Positions 27,301 to 35,744 are shown, counted from the first letter of the stretch. The stretch: 64,000 nt of DNA from Fasciolopsis buskii (GCA_008360955.1 LUCM01008347.1:9533-73532), one strand, 5' to 3'. Notes: generated by a model from the letters alone, not told the origin. A program made the numbers and translations.

Positions 27301-30194
27301 AAAATCGACTGTGAAGACCAGTCTGATTCGTCTGTTGAAGGCTAAAATGCGCGAACTGGCGACGCAGTGGGTAAGTGTTCTTAGTTTGTTCGATTTCTTT
27401 CAGCATTTTAAAAATTTGTACAGTATAAATTGCGGGCTGCGCAACTGAAAATTCTCAGTTTTCCGACGTTTTTGCGTTGACTTAATTTCAGACCAATAAA
27501 CACAGGTACTGTCGAAACCAGTAAATCGCATCTCCAGTTAACATCTTTCTGCCTTACGTATGCCGTACGGTGCTTATTTTATCTTACAAAAAACTGATTG
27601 CAGATTAATAACCGTCGGAATAACGACGAAAAAGAATTCAAGAAAGAAAAAGAAATACTACCTCCGTCATCTCTTCCAGGTCAATCCTCTTGCCTGATCG
27701 GCGGTTACCCTGTGAATGTTGGACTAGCCAACCACCCAAATCGAAGCGGCGGTTCTGAATTACGGGACTTGACTTTAAGCTTTCAACAAAAGAATCTAAA
27801 CTTTAGGGCAGTAAGATGATCACTGAAGGGATGGAGATTGATTGTTCAGTTTTTAAACCTTTCGGACGAGTATTTGGTGCACTCTCCTTGTTCCACATAT
27901 GCCGGTGAGCAGTGCATTAGGCCTCAAACGCCATCCTCAGTTAGTTTGAAATCAAAATTTGGCCATTTTCCCAAAAAACTGGTTGGCAAGTAGAATGGAG
28001 ATTGACGGCGTTCACTTTTATCTTCGGACTTCTGTAGGATGAGCACTACCCACACGAGGGCACAATGGGGCTTTGTCAGTAGAGGCTATTTATGATGCAC
28101 TATCATTCAGGGACAGATTTAGTATCGTTCAAGATTTATTCCCACTCCGATCTTACTAAGGCATTTGTGTTTTATGATTCATCCTATCATGATCATTTAG
28201 TTCTGTTGTAAAATCTTTAATTATCCTGATGGATTCACTCTTCAGAACAACAAAACCTTTCTAAGGTAGCGATTTTCGAGCTGTGGCTTTTTGAAGAACT
28301 GGGGCTTAATGACATAATTCCTTTCCCAAGAGTAGCGAAAGCATGCTCTTTTTATTCGGTGTACTTAGTAAATTATGTTTTTCATGGGGATAGTGGAAGG
28401 AGCATGCCTCACAGCCATTACGGACCACTACACCGAGGAGGGCTGGGAATCAGCAACCGTAATCCTGAAACGTAATGGGACAGATGGACCCACTAGCAAG
28501 AACGAGTTGATGTCTAACACCAACGCAGCACCGAGCACTATTATAGAACATTTGACCGCCGTCTAATGAATGATTTGTTGGTATTCGGGGGTCATTTCCG
28601 TCATTATATTGACCGAGTTACTGCTGTTTATGGCATCTATTGTGGCTCACCCACAAATGTTTGCAAGTTATTATTGAGCAAATTGACGACCTTGTGAAAT
28701 ATCTTTCATCTCTCACTTCCTTTGTTAATGGAACAACAATGTGAATCAATCTTCAGGAAGGGGGCCACGGCCATCAGAGGGTTACCAAGTAGGGAAGTTG
28801 ACCGGCCGTGGGGGGATTCGAACCCGCGACCTTCACGTCCAAACGCTACGACTTTATCCGTTTGGCCACCGCCAGCCAATGCGGTGGAACAAATTTCATA
28901 GGATAATTTGCTTAAATGAATTACCTTCGTAAGGACCCTAAGTGCTTGCTCTCATTTTTGTCCGGAACTCACACTAGCGAAAAAGCGAAAACAGTGAGAG
29001 TGAAAGAGCAATGGAAAAAGGGTAATCTACTGTTCATCACAGGAGCTGGCTCTTTCAAACTGCCCTTATACATCGTCAACTTTCTTTCATTTTCCCTGGT
29101 TCCTCAGTGCGCTATTGCAGTACTCAGATGCGCAGTTTTTGGCCAGGCATCAGTGGTCTTTGCGCAAACCAGGGCGATCTGCGAAACAATAGATGGGTGG
29201 ATAAAAACGATTGTGTAGATTGATAGATAGATTGACTGAATGATTGGTTGGTTGGTTCATGGGTACATAGATAGGCAAGTAGCTGGGTAATTAGGTAGGA
29301 CGGTAGGTAAACAGATGTAAGACTGAACTTTAAATAGTTCGAAATCTGTTAAGCATTGAAGCGTTTCCTCCAATTTTTCATTCGGATGCATCTTTGAGCA
29401 CGGTAACAACGAAACGAAGGATTTCTGTGAAACATTTATGGTGGTTTGCACTTGCTGCGACCTGTCGTCAATCGTAAGTTTCTTCCTATCGAATGCTTGA
29501 TGAGTTACCGGGATTTCATTTTTAGCCGTGTAATGAATTGCCCCAGAACCCGAGGTTATGAGTACAGCTATCTGCAATACGATCATGAATGAACCTAATT
29601 GAAAGGAAATTGCAAACCAGTTCATATTACTTGCTTACGATGCCATATACTTTGTTTAGATTACTTAACATCAAAACAGTTGGTGGACTTTTGATATGAA
29701 TTATGATTGATATATGTATATATATATATATATGTATATCACCATAATATAATTTGTATCGAATTGCATGAATATGGGACGTTTAAACAGGAGTGCTGGG
29801 TACTTATGCCTGATAACCGGCAATAACCGCAAACCAGTCTTATGCTTCCGGGTTAGTTTTGTCCACTCATCCAAATACTAGTCACATTTCTGTATAAATA
29901 TATGTACATACATATATTTAGATGCGTACACCTATATGTATCTATGATCGCTTTACTGTATCCTTTATTTGTGGTTACCAAAGCCGGTCTCATGACGATG
30001 TTTTTTCTATCCACTTTTTCAATCAGGAGGAGAATGGTGGGAGCGTTCACCCTAAGGGAAAATTTTTTGTATCACCGGACAGTTTGCCTGTGGTCACCTT
30101 CCATCCGGATTCCAAGACTGATTTGTACAACTCTGTTCCAGAAACCTCTGGTTCCCATACTATGCCTTCTTCACCAAACGCAACTTCCGATTAG
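8900..30194 (+). CDS. DGCR8: DGCR8/Pasha microprocessor subunit, 10 exons
   Basis: RNA-binding partner of Drosha in nuclear pri-miRNA processing. Exons I join by phase: 8900-9338, 12882-13126, 14039-14148, 14390-14462, 15289-15361, 18755-18955, 24855-25153, 27131-27370, 27604-27810, 30027-30194, giving about 684 residues. Residues 80-98 are strongly acidic; basic clusters lie at 105-111 and 179-185 (probable nuclear signals). dsRBD1 is at about 320-392 (SFVCILHEY, then VVIDGKPCATGSG, ending LARLIPDF) and dsRBD2 at about 421-511 (TPYNLLLECLNR, then CKNKREGRHLAAQHLL). The signature SDLLRMYGP and a helix about 540-560 match the Drosha-binding tail. Family proteins run about 640-770 residues. The ATG has a good context (G at -3, G at +4). 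The WW motif and Cys-Pro haem site of the central domain were not found. Start, dsRBDs and tail are secure; the acceptor of exon 2 (12882 or 12891) and the last exon are less so. Confidence 0.93.
10442..11870 (+). mobile_element. RTE-like LINE in DGCR8 intron 1
   Basis: Sense to DGCR8. Reads GAWAEHFREQFSRP, VIKEIGFLKRHKTTESDG, PKKLCGSMVGPIYKKSDRSS, then frameshifted core sequence, FGMRFALSKCKISL, YRFSYLGSCTSSGGGMSE and DLRHLWRRRDIPLSIKGRVY. Stops and frameshifts are present, but identity to family blocks is still high. Confidence 0.85.
12882..13126 (+). CDS. DGCR8: DGCR8 exon 2 (basic linker)
   Basis: The acceptor is GTTCCATTTAG|CC; a second in-frame acceptor 9 bp downstream (exon from 12891) would remove three residues. 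The donor is ACGCAA|GTAAGC, phase 0. It encodes a Pro/Ser linker and the arginine cluster GGRRRRRKR. In other DGCR8 proteins the WW part of the haem-binding domain comes next; here nothing like it is read before exon 3. Confidence 0.75.
14039..14148 (+). CDS. DGCR8: DGCR8 exon 3 (C-terminal part of central domain)
   Basis: The acceptor is TTTTTTCCCGCTAG|GTG, and the donor is ACAAAAG|GTTAGC, phase 2. It reads VKDKEVESLLTVEEIRAY and so on, corresponding to the helical stretch (ESVDLEEFRSYLEKRF-like) that lies between the haem site and dsRBD1 in DGCR8 proteins. Confidence 0.85.
14390..14462 (+). CDS. DGCR8: DGCR8 exon 4
   Basis: A short exon between GGCTCTTAG|A and TTGATGATG|GTAAGT. Its first base completes the arginine codon split by exon 3, and it ends in phase 0. 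It encodes a linker (HKQDGRVPAVAEAKPP). The call rests on phase matching on both sides and good splice sites. Confidence 0.75.
15289..15361 (+). CDS. DGCR8: DGCR8 exon 5
   Basis: The acceptor is CCTCCATTTTCAG|CCC, and the donor is TCAAAAG|GTAAGT, phase 1. It encodes PEEAKVIRYQLPSTDGDP, the linker entering dsRBD1, matching the position of the KLITL-like strand in other family members. Confidence 0.8.
15880..16510 (-). mobile_element. RTE-like LINE 3' part, antisense in DGCR8 intron 5
   Basis: The minus strand encodes TNLRHLWCRRDIPLSIKGRV, SERSVFLKDSETWSWRAEDI and QRLSVFEHRCLHSIDRMRWE, nearly the same protein as the 3' part of the intron 1 copy, so the two are recent relatives. The sequence from 16215 down to about 15880 is the following 3' region and recurs at 36.8-37.2 kb. 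Confidence 0.85.
18755..18955 (+). CDS. DGCR8: DGCR8 exon 6 (dsRBD1)
   Basis: The acceptor is CTTTTCTTTAG|AGGG and the donor GGATGCAG|GTGAGT. It encodes most of the first double-stranded RNA-binding domain: helix 1 (SFVCILHEYCQNV), the strands around YQLTVVIDG, and the start of helix 2 with the RNA-contacting SKKQA. This was the sequence that identified the gene. Confidence 0.93.
20240..20375 (+). repeat. Penelope-like terminal repeat with 41-bp tandem duplication
   Basis: A 41-bp unit beginning TTCCTTGAAAATTACCACTG is perfectly duplicated at 20240-20280 and 20281-20321, followed by TTGGCGAACAAGCTCG and a unique tail. The same segment recurs at 20841-20945 (direct) and 22592-22745 (inverted). 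Confidence 0.9.
20841..20945 (+). repeat. Penelope-like terminal repeat, second direct copy
   Basis: A single-unit copy of the 20240-20375 repeat, with small indels, lying just 3' of the minus-strand Penelope-like element. Confidence 0.85.
21000..22000 (-). mobile_element. Penelope-like element, degraded, minus strand
   Basis: Minus-strand frames give the end of the reverse transcriptase region (ELQTLRRVFTENRFPIRLID; YLWHFKGDTLAEIARRRLN), then a degraded GIY-YIG domain (SGRTTRRF; EHHPRGWA), then a C-terminal tail containing CVLKNQFVVALQP. Upstream, LRRREEAQFGDQ-like reading extends to about 22000. Many frameshifts. It lies antisense in DGCR8 intron 6. Confidence 0.75.
22201..22490 (+). mobile_element. 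Penelope-like element tail, plus strand
   Basis: The segment aligns, in opposite orientation, to the C-terminal coding part of the copy at 21.0-21.3 kb: it shares GACCACACCGTG-like and GGTTGGCAAA strings and ends VLKKQFVVALQTLSW. It is followed by the same terminal repeat in inverted orientation. Confidence 0.7.
22567..22591. other. Assembly gap (25 N)
   Basis: A run of N between the plus-strand Penelope-like tail and its terminal repeat. Confidence 0.99.
22592..22745 (-). repeat. Penelope-like terminal repeat, inverted copy
   Basis: Reverse complement of the 20240-20375 repeat, with two full and one partial copies of the short unit. Its position 3' of the plus-strand tail mirrors the arrangement on the other element. 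Confidence 0.88.
23900..24190 (-). mobile_element. Possible LINE 3' end
   Basis: The minus strand contains CTGTTGTTTAACGCTGAAGG, nearly the same as the string near 8777-8795 in the 3' end of the LINE upstream of DGCR8. The rest is too diverged to assign. Confidence 0.3.
24855..25153 (+). CDS. DGCR8: DGCR8 exon 7 (dsRBD1 end, dsRBD2 start)
   Basis: The acceptor is CGTCCTTTTCAG|CTAGG; a second AG four bases on would break the frame. The donor is TCAGTCAAA|GTAAGC, phase 0. It completes dsRBD1 (NALARLIPDFEKI), reads through an acidic linker and the conserved SVTDPRLYELS, and enters dsRBD2 (TPYNLLLECLNRSC). Confidence 0.92.
27131..27370 (+). CDS. DGCR8: DGCR8 exon 8 (dsRBD2 end, tail helix)
   Basis: The acceptor is CTATTATTTTAG|GTC and the donor ACGCAGTGG|GTAAGT, phase 0 on both sides. 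It encodes CKNKREGRHLAAQHLL (RNA-contacting helix of dsRBD2), SDLLRMYGP, and a predicted amphipathic helix SLIRLLKAKMRELAT matching the Drosha-binding C-terminal tail. Confidence 0.92.
27604..27810 (+). CDS. DGCR8: DGCR8 exon 9 (C-terminal region)
   Basis: The acceptor is ACTGATTGCAG|ATT and the donor TTTAGGGCA|GTAAGA, phase 0. It begins with a charged run (NDEKEFKKEKE) and continues into a low-complexity tail. If the donor is not used, translation stops at 27817-27819, giving an alternative end three codons later. Confidence 0.75.
28804..28873 (-). repeat. tRNA-like SINE head
   Basis: The minus strand has an A box TGGCCAAACGG (28859-28869) and a B box GGTTCGAATCC (28814-28824) at tRNA spacing, with ends GGCGGTG and CACGGCC pairing at six of seven positions. 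The T-stem has one mismatch, and no functional cloverleaf with a clear anticodon stem is evident. It is best read as a tRNA-derived SINE inside the last DGCR8 intron. Confidence 0.7.
29225..29315 (+). repeat. Degenerate tetranucleotide repeat
   Basis: Imperfect GATA, GATT, GGTT and TAGG units in series; it overlaps the end of the minus-strand open frame at 29257-29625. Confidence 0.7.
29257..29625 (-). CDS. Putative exon with signal peptide (122 aa), unknown
   Basis: An ATG-initiated frame starting MNWFAISFQLGSFMIVLQ, a hydrophobic leader suited to a signal peptide or anchor, followed by about 75 residues of ordinary mixed composition (LEETLQCLTDFELFK). The last 20 or so codons run through a degenerate TAGG/GATT simple repeat and are probably not coding, so the true exon may end near 29320. 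It lies antisense inside the last DGCR8 intron. No family recognised. Confidence 0.3.
   Translation of the reverse strand: MNWFAISFQLGSFMIVLQIAVLITSGSGAIHYTAKNEIPVTHQAFDRKKLTIDDRSQQVQTTINVSQKSFVSLLPCSKMHPNEKLEETLQCLTDFELFKVQSYICLPTVLPNYPATCLSMYP
29706..29740. repeat. (TA)n microsatellite
   Basis: Imperfect TA repeat with a few GT interruptions, just upstream of the dead hammerhead copy. Confidence 0.85.
29776..29930 (+). repeat. Hammerhead-bearing repeat, catalytically dead copy
   Basis: Aligns with 39712-39830, including CAATAACCGC, the CCGGG string and the CATCCAAATACTA tail. The hammerhead core is at about 29795-29852: CTGATAA replaces CUGANGA (conserved G8 is now A), and GAA before stem III has become AA (G12 lost). 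Both guanines are needed for cleavage. Confidence 0.75.
30027..30194 (+). CDS. DGCR8: Probable last exon of DGCR8
   Basis: The acceptor is CTTTTTCAATCAG|GAG, in phase 0 with the exon 9 donor. It is open for 55 codons to TAG at 30192-30194, with a Ser/Pro/Thr-rich tail (ending MPSSPNATSD). A polyadenylation signal follows about 130 bp on. It shows no known domain, so the link to DGCR8 rests on phase, strand, spacing and the absence of another nearby gene. Confidence 0.55.
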   Translation, partial: EENGGSVHPKGKFFVSPDSLPVVTFHPDSKTDLYNSVPETSGSHTMPSSPNATSD

Positions 30195-30324
30195 AATTTT
30201 AATCAACCACTTCTCCCTTTATTCAGGAGGTCGTCGTGTTTTGTAATATATTATGCACTCACCCATCTTTCATCTTCATTCCGTTAGCATTCATATTCCT
30301 GACGTGATATCATGCATTTGGACC

Positions 30325-30330
30325 AATAAA
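30325..30330 (+). promoter_or_regulatory. Candidate polyadenylation signal AATAAA
   Basis: A canonical AATAAA sits about 130 bp after the proposed DGCR8 stop codon. No such signal is evident just after the alternative stop at 27819, which favours the longer form. Confidence 0.4.
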
Positions 30331-31316
30331 CAATTCTCATTTATGCAATTCTTCAGCTTATATCGTTTTTCTTCTGCACCTGTAAATTTGAATGAGGCCA
30401 ATCTGAACAAAAAACACTGTTTTCGAGACCAACCCTGAAAATAGAATGTTCAGGAGAGCAGGGCCTCAATACATGTCAGCCATTCTCGCAGTGTTTTGAT
30501 GTGATACGAGTAACTGGGTAAAATGAAAATTTCACTTATGCCCTGCACATCCGAAACTCGATCCCACTATCCACGATCGAATTGACGACATTCTATCTGC
30601 AGGGCAGATACTCCAACACTGGGGCGAGTGGACATGGCTGTCGAATGTGTATTGCGCAGGTAAACATCCAGTGTCGTGTGAACCACTTTTCAAGCCATAC
30701 ACAACAAATATCCTAGTTTCAGTCATTGAATTAGCCTCGACGATCACTTTTCCATGGGAGCGAGCAGTACAGTTAGACAAGATCACAAGTACATTGCCCT
30801 TTTCTTCGGATGTTATAACGTATACACAGAACAGAGGTAAGAACTTTTAATGAATCTTAGTACGATCAACCACCATTATCATTTGACGGTTCTGAGGCTA
30901 TAGATGAGCAAATCCACGATCCAACTCCGTAAAAGCAAAAGGTTCATATCCCAACGCTGACAGTCGTAACAGTGACAAGCACCAACCCTCTGTTGGGAAT
31001 TTTAGGAATCAGTGTTTCCGGTCTTCCTTTATAGTGCCGTGACTTCTCGATGCTATGGTCAAGGTACCTGCTCTATTATACTCTCGAGAGATCAAATGAT
31101 ACTAACAATTATTCCCCTATGTAGGCTGCTCCCTAAGACCAATTCTTTCTTGTGGACGAACACGTGGTGTCGGTTCTAGCTAAGAATGTACCACTGGTCT
31201 CCTACTCCAAGACTAAACATACCGACTGAGAAAGTGAATCATGTTGGCCTTCATAACGTCCACTTAAGGATATACTGTACAATATGAGCAGCACTGTTTT
31301 AACGAGCTGGTTTGAG

Positions 31317-31526
31317 CTATTCGTTATATCTTGCCTCGTTTAAAAACGAATTCAGGAGGAATATTGAAGAGCGTTGACGGATTTTCTCATACTGCGCAAT
31401 CGGGCGGTCAAAAAGCTCTGAAGCTACTCTTCGCAGTTGCACCTCGCACGCTTCGTCAATCTGCTCTGGCAATAGTTGGTATGATTCTTGCCCCTTAACA
31501 GGATTGCTTACTACGATGTAATGCAT
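31317..31526 (-). CDS. Possible terminal exon, unknown protein
   Basis: A minus-strand frame with well-mixed charged composition (LPEQIDEACEVQLRRVASEL, then FDRPIAQYEKIRQR), ending in a stop at 31317. It looks like coding sequence, but no upstream exon or clear acceptor could be tied to it. It could also be a relic of a mobile element. Confidence 0.22.
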   Translation of the reverse strand: MHYIVVSNPVKGQESYQLLPEQIDEACEVQLRRVASELFDRPIAQYEKIRQRSSIFLLNSFLNEARYNE

Positions 31527-33190
31527 GTTATGAATTTTTGCACATTGAATTCAGGGTACTCTTTTGGTTCGCCCGGTCAGAGTCTAATGATCTGCGATTC
31601 GGGAAGAAGTCGGTCGGGACTGAATGGTTGGGAACAAAATGCAGTAGGTTGCTTGTAGTGAGTTACCCCACCGATCGACAGGCGAATGGAAACCGTTGAT
31701 CGAAGCAACTCGTTGATATAAATTAATGTTCACTGATTTGATGAAGCAACCCCGATGAATGTTGTTTAGCGTGATAGGTCACTGGTCGCAATTGTTGAAT
31801 AGGTTTGTATGAATGTGAGAGCTGTGGACGTGTTTAGGATTCCTAACGTGATTTCTGAGTGATCTGTCCTCCTGTTGATTGGGGGGTGACTATCACCCCT
31901 ACTTGTAAGCCCATCTAACAGCCGTAATGTTTCATGATTATTGCTCATTATGCGGTGAACAGCATCACCCTAAAGTATGTCTGGATTTGTCTACATTGAA
32001 GTAACCCAATCGACGGTCTGAAGCCGTCTGAACTTAGTGTACTTAAGACTATGACGGATTTGCTGACAGCCTAAATGCAACAGAAGAGTAGTATTTTCCA
32101 CTGGAACTGGAACGTAGGGTTAGTGAAATTTCATTAGTCAAAGGTAATTATCTGCGGGGTAAACGGGTGCTTAAAACTAAAGAAGGTCCAAATAACCAGC
32201 ATATTTCTGATGCGACAAGACTGTGTGATAAAGCATATCCTGAAGAATCGACACCGAATCATTCGGAAGTATACTGTGATCCGGTTACCCTAAATGCAGT
32301 TTTCACGAATTCTATGGTTCAACTCGACGCACTTATTATTGTGTCCTAGGTTGTATCAAACTTGGCTACTGCATGAAAGGATCAAGAATTCAGCTTTTAC
32401 TAACCAGTAACTGATTACCGATAACAGAAACTCCAGAATAAATATGAAAGTAGGTTTCTGTTGTCTCTTTTCTACTACAACTATCTCAATTAGGTACTAC
32501 CGTGAGACATCACATGCCAAACTTCCTGGATTGTGCTGTTTTTCGAGCGCCCCGAGCACGGGCTTGTACTTGAATGTCTTTTCGGCGCTAAAGCTTAACA
32601 GGTTTCTCAAATATTCTTTCATTTAACTTCGGCCCTTACCGGTATTCGGGCCCAATGTGGGATGCTTTCTTTGCCTTGCAATGTTTGTCGTTTGATAAGT
32701 TTACAATTTTTATCTTATATGCTATATGTCTATGCTCATGATTCCTATTGGTTGAACATTGTCTCTTCAAGCTCTGTGGAGGAGTCTTGAAAAGCGTGGC
32801 TGAGTGGGTTACACGGAGCACGATTCACGTCGGTCATCAAGTTTAGGTGGGGATTAGAAGACGAGCGGAGGTTGCCAGTTCATAATATTAAGAAACATAA
32901 GACCCTTATTACTGGTCTAGTCCCAGTAGGGCGTGTTAAGCTCCCGGATTTCTTTGCTTCTGAGTAATGGGTAAAACGAGGTAGCAAATCGAATCAAAGC
33001 ACATCAGTGCCCGGTAAATGTCTGCAAAACTGAACTGAACCGATTGTTTCTATCCATCGGTTTAGTTTTCATTTTAAAAAGTTTGTCCCAAGAGCCCAAC
33101 AAAATGCTGTTATCTTCACGTTGCTGATTACCGTGACTTCTGCCTGGTTCATTGACTAGTAGGTCGTTGCTGTAAATTTTTGCTCTCCGG

Positions 33191-33496
33191 TCATAGTGAT
33201 ATCTGTGGTAGCTGACGACCAAGTACAATACTGAAGTTCTCAATCACTTCAGTGTTTGTTAGGCAGTATCGTTGTTCTGGCAGTTGCCGCTTTGTCGAAA
33301 CTCCATGACAGACAGTCACACGGTACAATAAACAGTTCATTTCAGCTTTACATTTATTAATCTTGCTCTGATGTGCTACTTTATAGCACTGTCTAGTCAA
33401 GGGAGGACGAGGAAAATCACAAGGCCAGCCGGAAGATTGTGTTGAATAACAACATGATAGAAGAAAGATTCCGAGTGGAAAAACCAACTGTGGCAT
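33191..33496 (-). CDS. Putative small secreted six-cysteine protein (101 aa)
   Basis: The frame starts at an ATG and begins MPQLVFPLGIFLLSCCYS, a convincing signal peptide (cleavage near residue 19). The mature part has cysteines at 26, 37, 49, 55, 63 and 78, enough for three disulphides, in a basic chain. I do not recognise the family. It lies about 390 bp downstream of the CUB/LDLa gene on the same strand, so it could be a separate short gene, an exon of a larger gene or a chance frame. No internal introns are needed. Confidence 0.42.
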   Translation of the reverse strand: MPQLVFPLGIFLLSCCYSTQSSGWPCDFPRPPLTRQCYKVAHQSKINKCKAEMNCLLYRVTVCHGVSTKRQLPEQRYCLTNTEVIENFSIVLGRQLPQISL

Positions 33497-33885
33497 TGAG
33501 CCAAATCGCCTGTTGCCTGTAATTACGGCTGCCGAAAAGCTTGTGAACCGCGATCTGCTGTTTTAATCAGAGTTACACTACCTGGTCCACTAGCAAGTTG
33601 CTCAGGTTTGAAAAGTAATTCATTTGGGTGGCTCCGAAAATTCGGCTTATCCTCATACGTCAAATGAAATTTTGAATGGTGATCGCTGCGCGTCGGTAAT
33701 GCGCTAACTGTTTTAATCCGTTAATAATGCTAGAAAACGCCTTAATACATGGCGTTTTAAAAATAACTTAGCGGTTTTACGTACAAGATTGTATTTTGAA
33801 ACCCGGCACTTCTAAAGGTTTAAAAAGCGAATTCTACTTTTCAAAAATTTTATGTGCACAATAGGCTAATTTGCCTCGCGGACAG

Positions 33886-35334
33886 CTATGTGGTTCTGTT
33901 AGATGCGGTTGGATTAGATCTTGTGCTACTTATTCCACCAGCAATGTCTCGGTAGCTGGGTAGATCGGCCGAAACATCTGCATTATCTGTGCGAGCATAC
34001 GTCACACTCCATGACTCCAGTGAACGTGTATCTTCAGTGAGGCCATCAATTGTAATTGTTCGTCTGCGACGAAATAATCGACTTCTCTGTCCACCAACGC
34101 GAGTTCTTGGGCGGCTCCGGGTATAGAGGGGTCGAGCAAATGTTGGGTACACACCAGTTTCATCATCCCTATCACGAGTGTATGATGGAGGGGATTCATA
34201 TGCCAGACGTCTGGAAGTTTGCGGGTTACATAGTTTACACAAGACCCTTTGTGCTGCCCCCGAACCTTCTACGGATTCGTATCGAGGTGGAGCGACTGGG
34301 AGAGAAAATTCCGTAGCTATGGACTGCTCATCGTAGGAAGTCGCTGAGCGTGATGCCCAATGACCTCGACAGCGCTTATACAGCGATCTATAATCCGCGA
34401 TCGTAAAAACCATAGCGAATATCATGACCAGTATCAGGATAACAGCCAGGACGCCCAGAATCAGTTCTATGTCAACCTTTTTTAGCTTTCTGGGTACAAG
34501 ACAAAGTTTTCTATCAACTGGTTCATCCAAACTTTTTCCTTTGATTATGGGGCAGTTTCGGTGTGAGTCACAAAGAAGACTGCGAGGTATGCAGAGAATA
34601 TAAAATCTGGTGTGCATCGAATTAATTTCTTGGCACGGGATATAGCCTTGCTGATAGAATACATAGTATTCCAACTGTGTATCTGTTTCCTTTATGGATG
34701 TACTCTGAGGTTTTACATTGCGCATTAAGGAACATCGGTACACCGGTGTCATTGTGATGGAAAAATGTAGTCCAAATGGGTTGTGATGGGATTCATTGGA
34801 CTCCAGAGTCATATAGAATGTTGACACCCCATTTGGCCAAGACCTTCCATCTAGTTGCAAGTTATTTAATCCAGCTGATTCGCTGCTGATGATCACCTGG
34901 CTCAGGGTAACACGTTCGCGTGTATCGTGCTGGTAAAAGAAAACCAGTAGGGTGAAAAGTACTTTCGTTTTATTCTTACCATAATCCACGAGTGAAGCAT
35001 GATTCAGAAAGGTGTAAATGACATCAATCGCCCGATTAACAGATATTTGGAATCGCAAAATGCATGTGGTTGGATGATAGGTTTTTTCGGCGTCCAAAAT
35101 GAGCCCGTTGTCTGAACTCCTCACAGAAACCGCTGCGTTTTCCTGACTGAACGAAAAAGCATGTTCGGAATAGCTATTGAAATTTCGTGCAGTTACTCCG
35201 AAGCACGCTGGAGTCTGTAGCACTGTAGTTCGGCAGTAGACATTTCCTACTATGAAAGAATGTAAGATACAAAAGGTGCTAAATAGATGTCCACAAGTAC
35301 TCCAGACAGAAATTTGTCGAATCATGTGCGGCAT
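33886..35334 (-). CDS. Type I membrane protein: CUB-like, LDLa, PPxY tail
   Basis: A single open frame of 482 codons from ATG to TAG. The N-terminus carries a hydrophobic stretch at about residues 13-31 that fits a signal peptide. Residues about 44-198 look like a divergent CUB domain, with cysteines at 44 and 91 and N-glycosylation sequons at 121 (NKT) and 180 (NES). Residues 234-278 resemble an LDL-receptor class A module: CIPRSLLCD, then NC at 260-261, then LDE and a final Cys, with one of the usual six cysteines missing. A membrane span covers about 288-313. The cytoplasmic tail has PPRY (349-352), PPSY (382-385) and LPSY (458-461), the kind of motif bound by WW domains of Nedd4-type ubiquitin ligases. 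NETO- and LDLRAD-type proteins share parts of this plan, but I recognise no direct orthologue. The lack of introns is unusual beside its neighbours. Confidence 0.85.
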   Translation of the reverse strand: MPHMIRQISVWSTCGHLFSTFCILHSFIVGNVYCRTTVLQTPACFGVTARNFNSYSEHAFSFSQENAAVSVRSSDNGLILDAEKTYHPTTCILRFQISVNRAIDVIYTFLNHASLVDYGKNKTKVLFTLLVFFYQHDTRERVTLSQVIISSESAGLNNLQLDGRSWPNGVSTFYMTLESNESHHNPFGLHFSITMTPVYRCSLMRNVKPQSTSIKETDTQLEYYVFYQQGYIPCQEINSMHTRFYILCIPRSLLCDSHRNCPIIKGKSLDEPVDRKLCLVPRKLKKVDIELILGVLAVILILVMIFAMVFTIADYRSLYKRCRGHWASRSATSYDEQSIATEFSLPVAPPRYESVEGSGAAQRVLCKLCNPQTSRRLAYESPPSYTRDRDDETGVYPTFARPLYTRSRPRTRVGGQRSRLFRRRRTITIDGLTEDTRSLESWSVTYARTDNADVSADLPSYRDIAGGISSTRSNPTASNRTT

Positions 35335-35651
35335 CAATTGTTATCACATATATTCATGTTTTCAGGGATTTCGTTCGTCGTTCATTGATCTTTTTTTTGA
35401 ATGTCATGGGACTAGATTCCACGTGGTTTATGCTTTTGGACTCGCGATTCAGATCAGAAACAGATAATGAATTCACTTTTTGTAAAGTTCCATTTACATT
35501 TGCGCTGGTAACATGCCTGTTTTCAAATAAGGGTATTATATATACATATATTACTTTATGCATCAGGACTTTCGTATTAAGGCCCAGGTTATGTCTGCTT
35601 GTGTAGACACCCTATATTAGTTAAGGTAAACATCTTATATTTCTCCCACAG

Positions 35652-35700
35652 GTGAAGCAATAGCTATTGCCGCCAACGGATATCGTGGAAATGGGTATGA

Positions 35701-35744
<44 letters not shown>

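Noticed and set aside
28804..28873. Functional tRNA gene
   Set aside because: Mismatches in T-stem and acceptor stem and no clear anticodon stem; better as a SINE.
28741..28932. Frame containing GGIRTRDLHVQTLRLYPFG
   Set aside because: A known kind of false protein produced by reading through a tRNA-like SINE head on the opposite strand.
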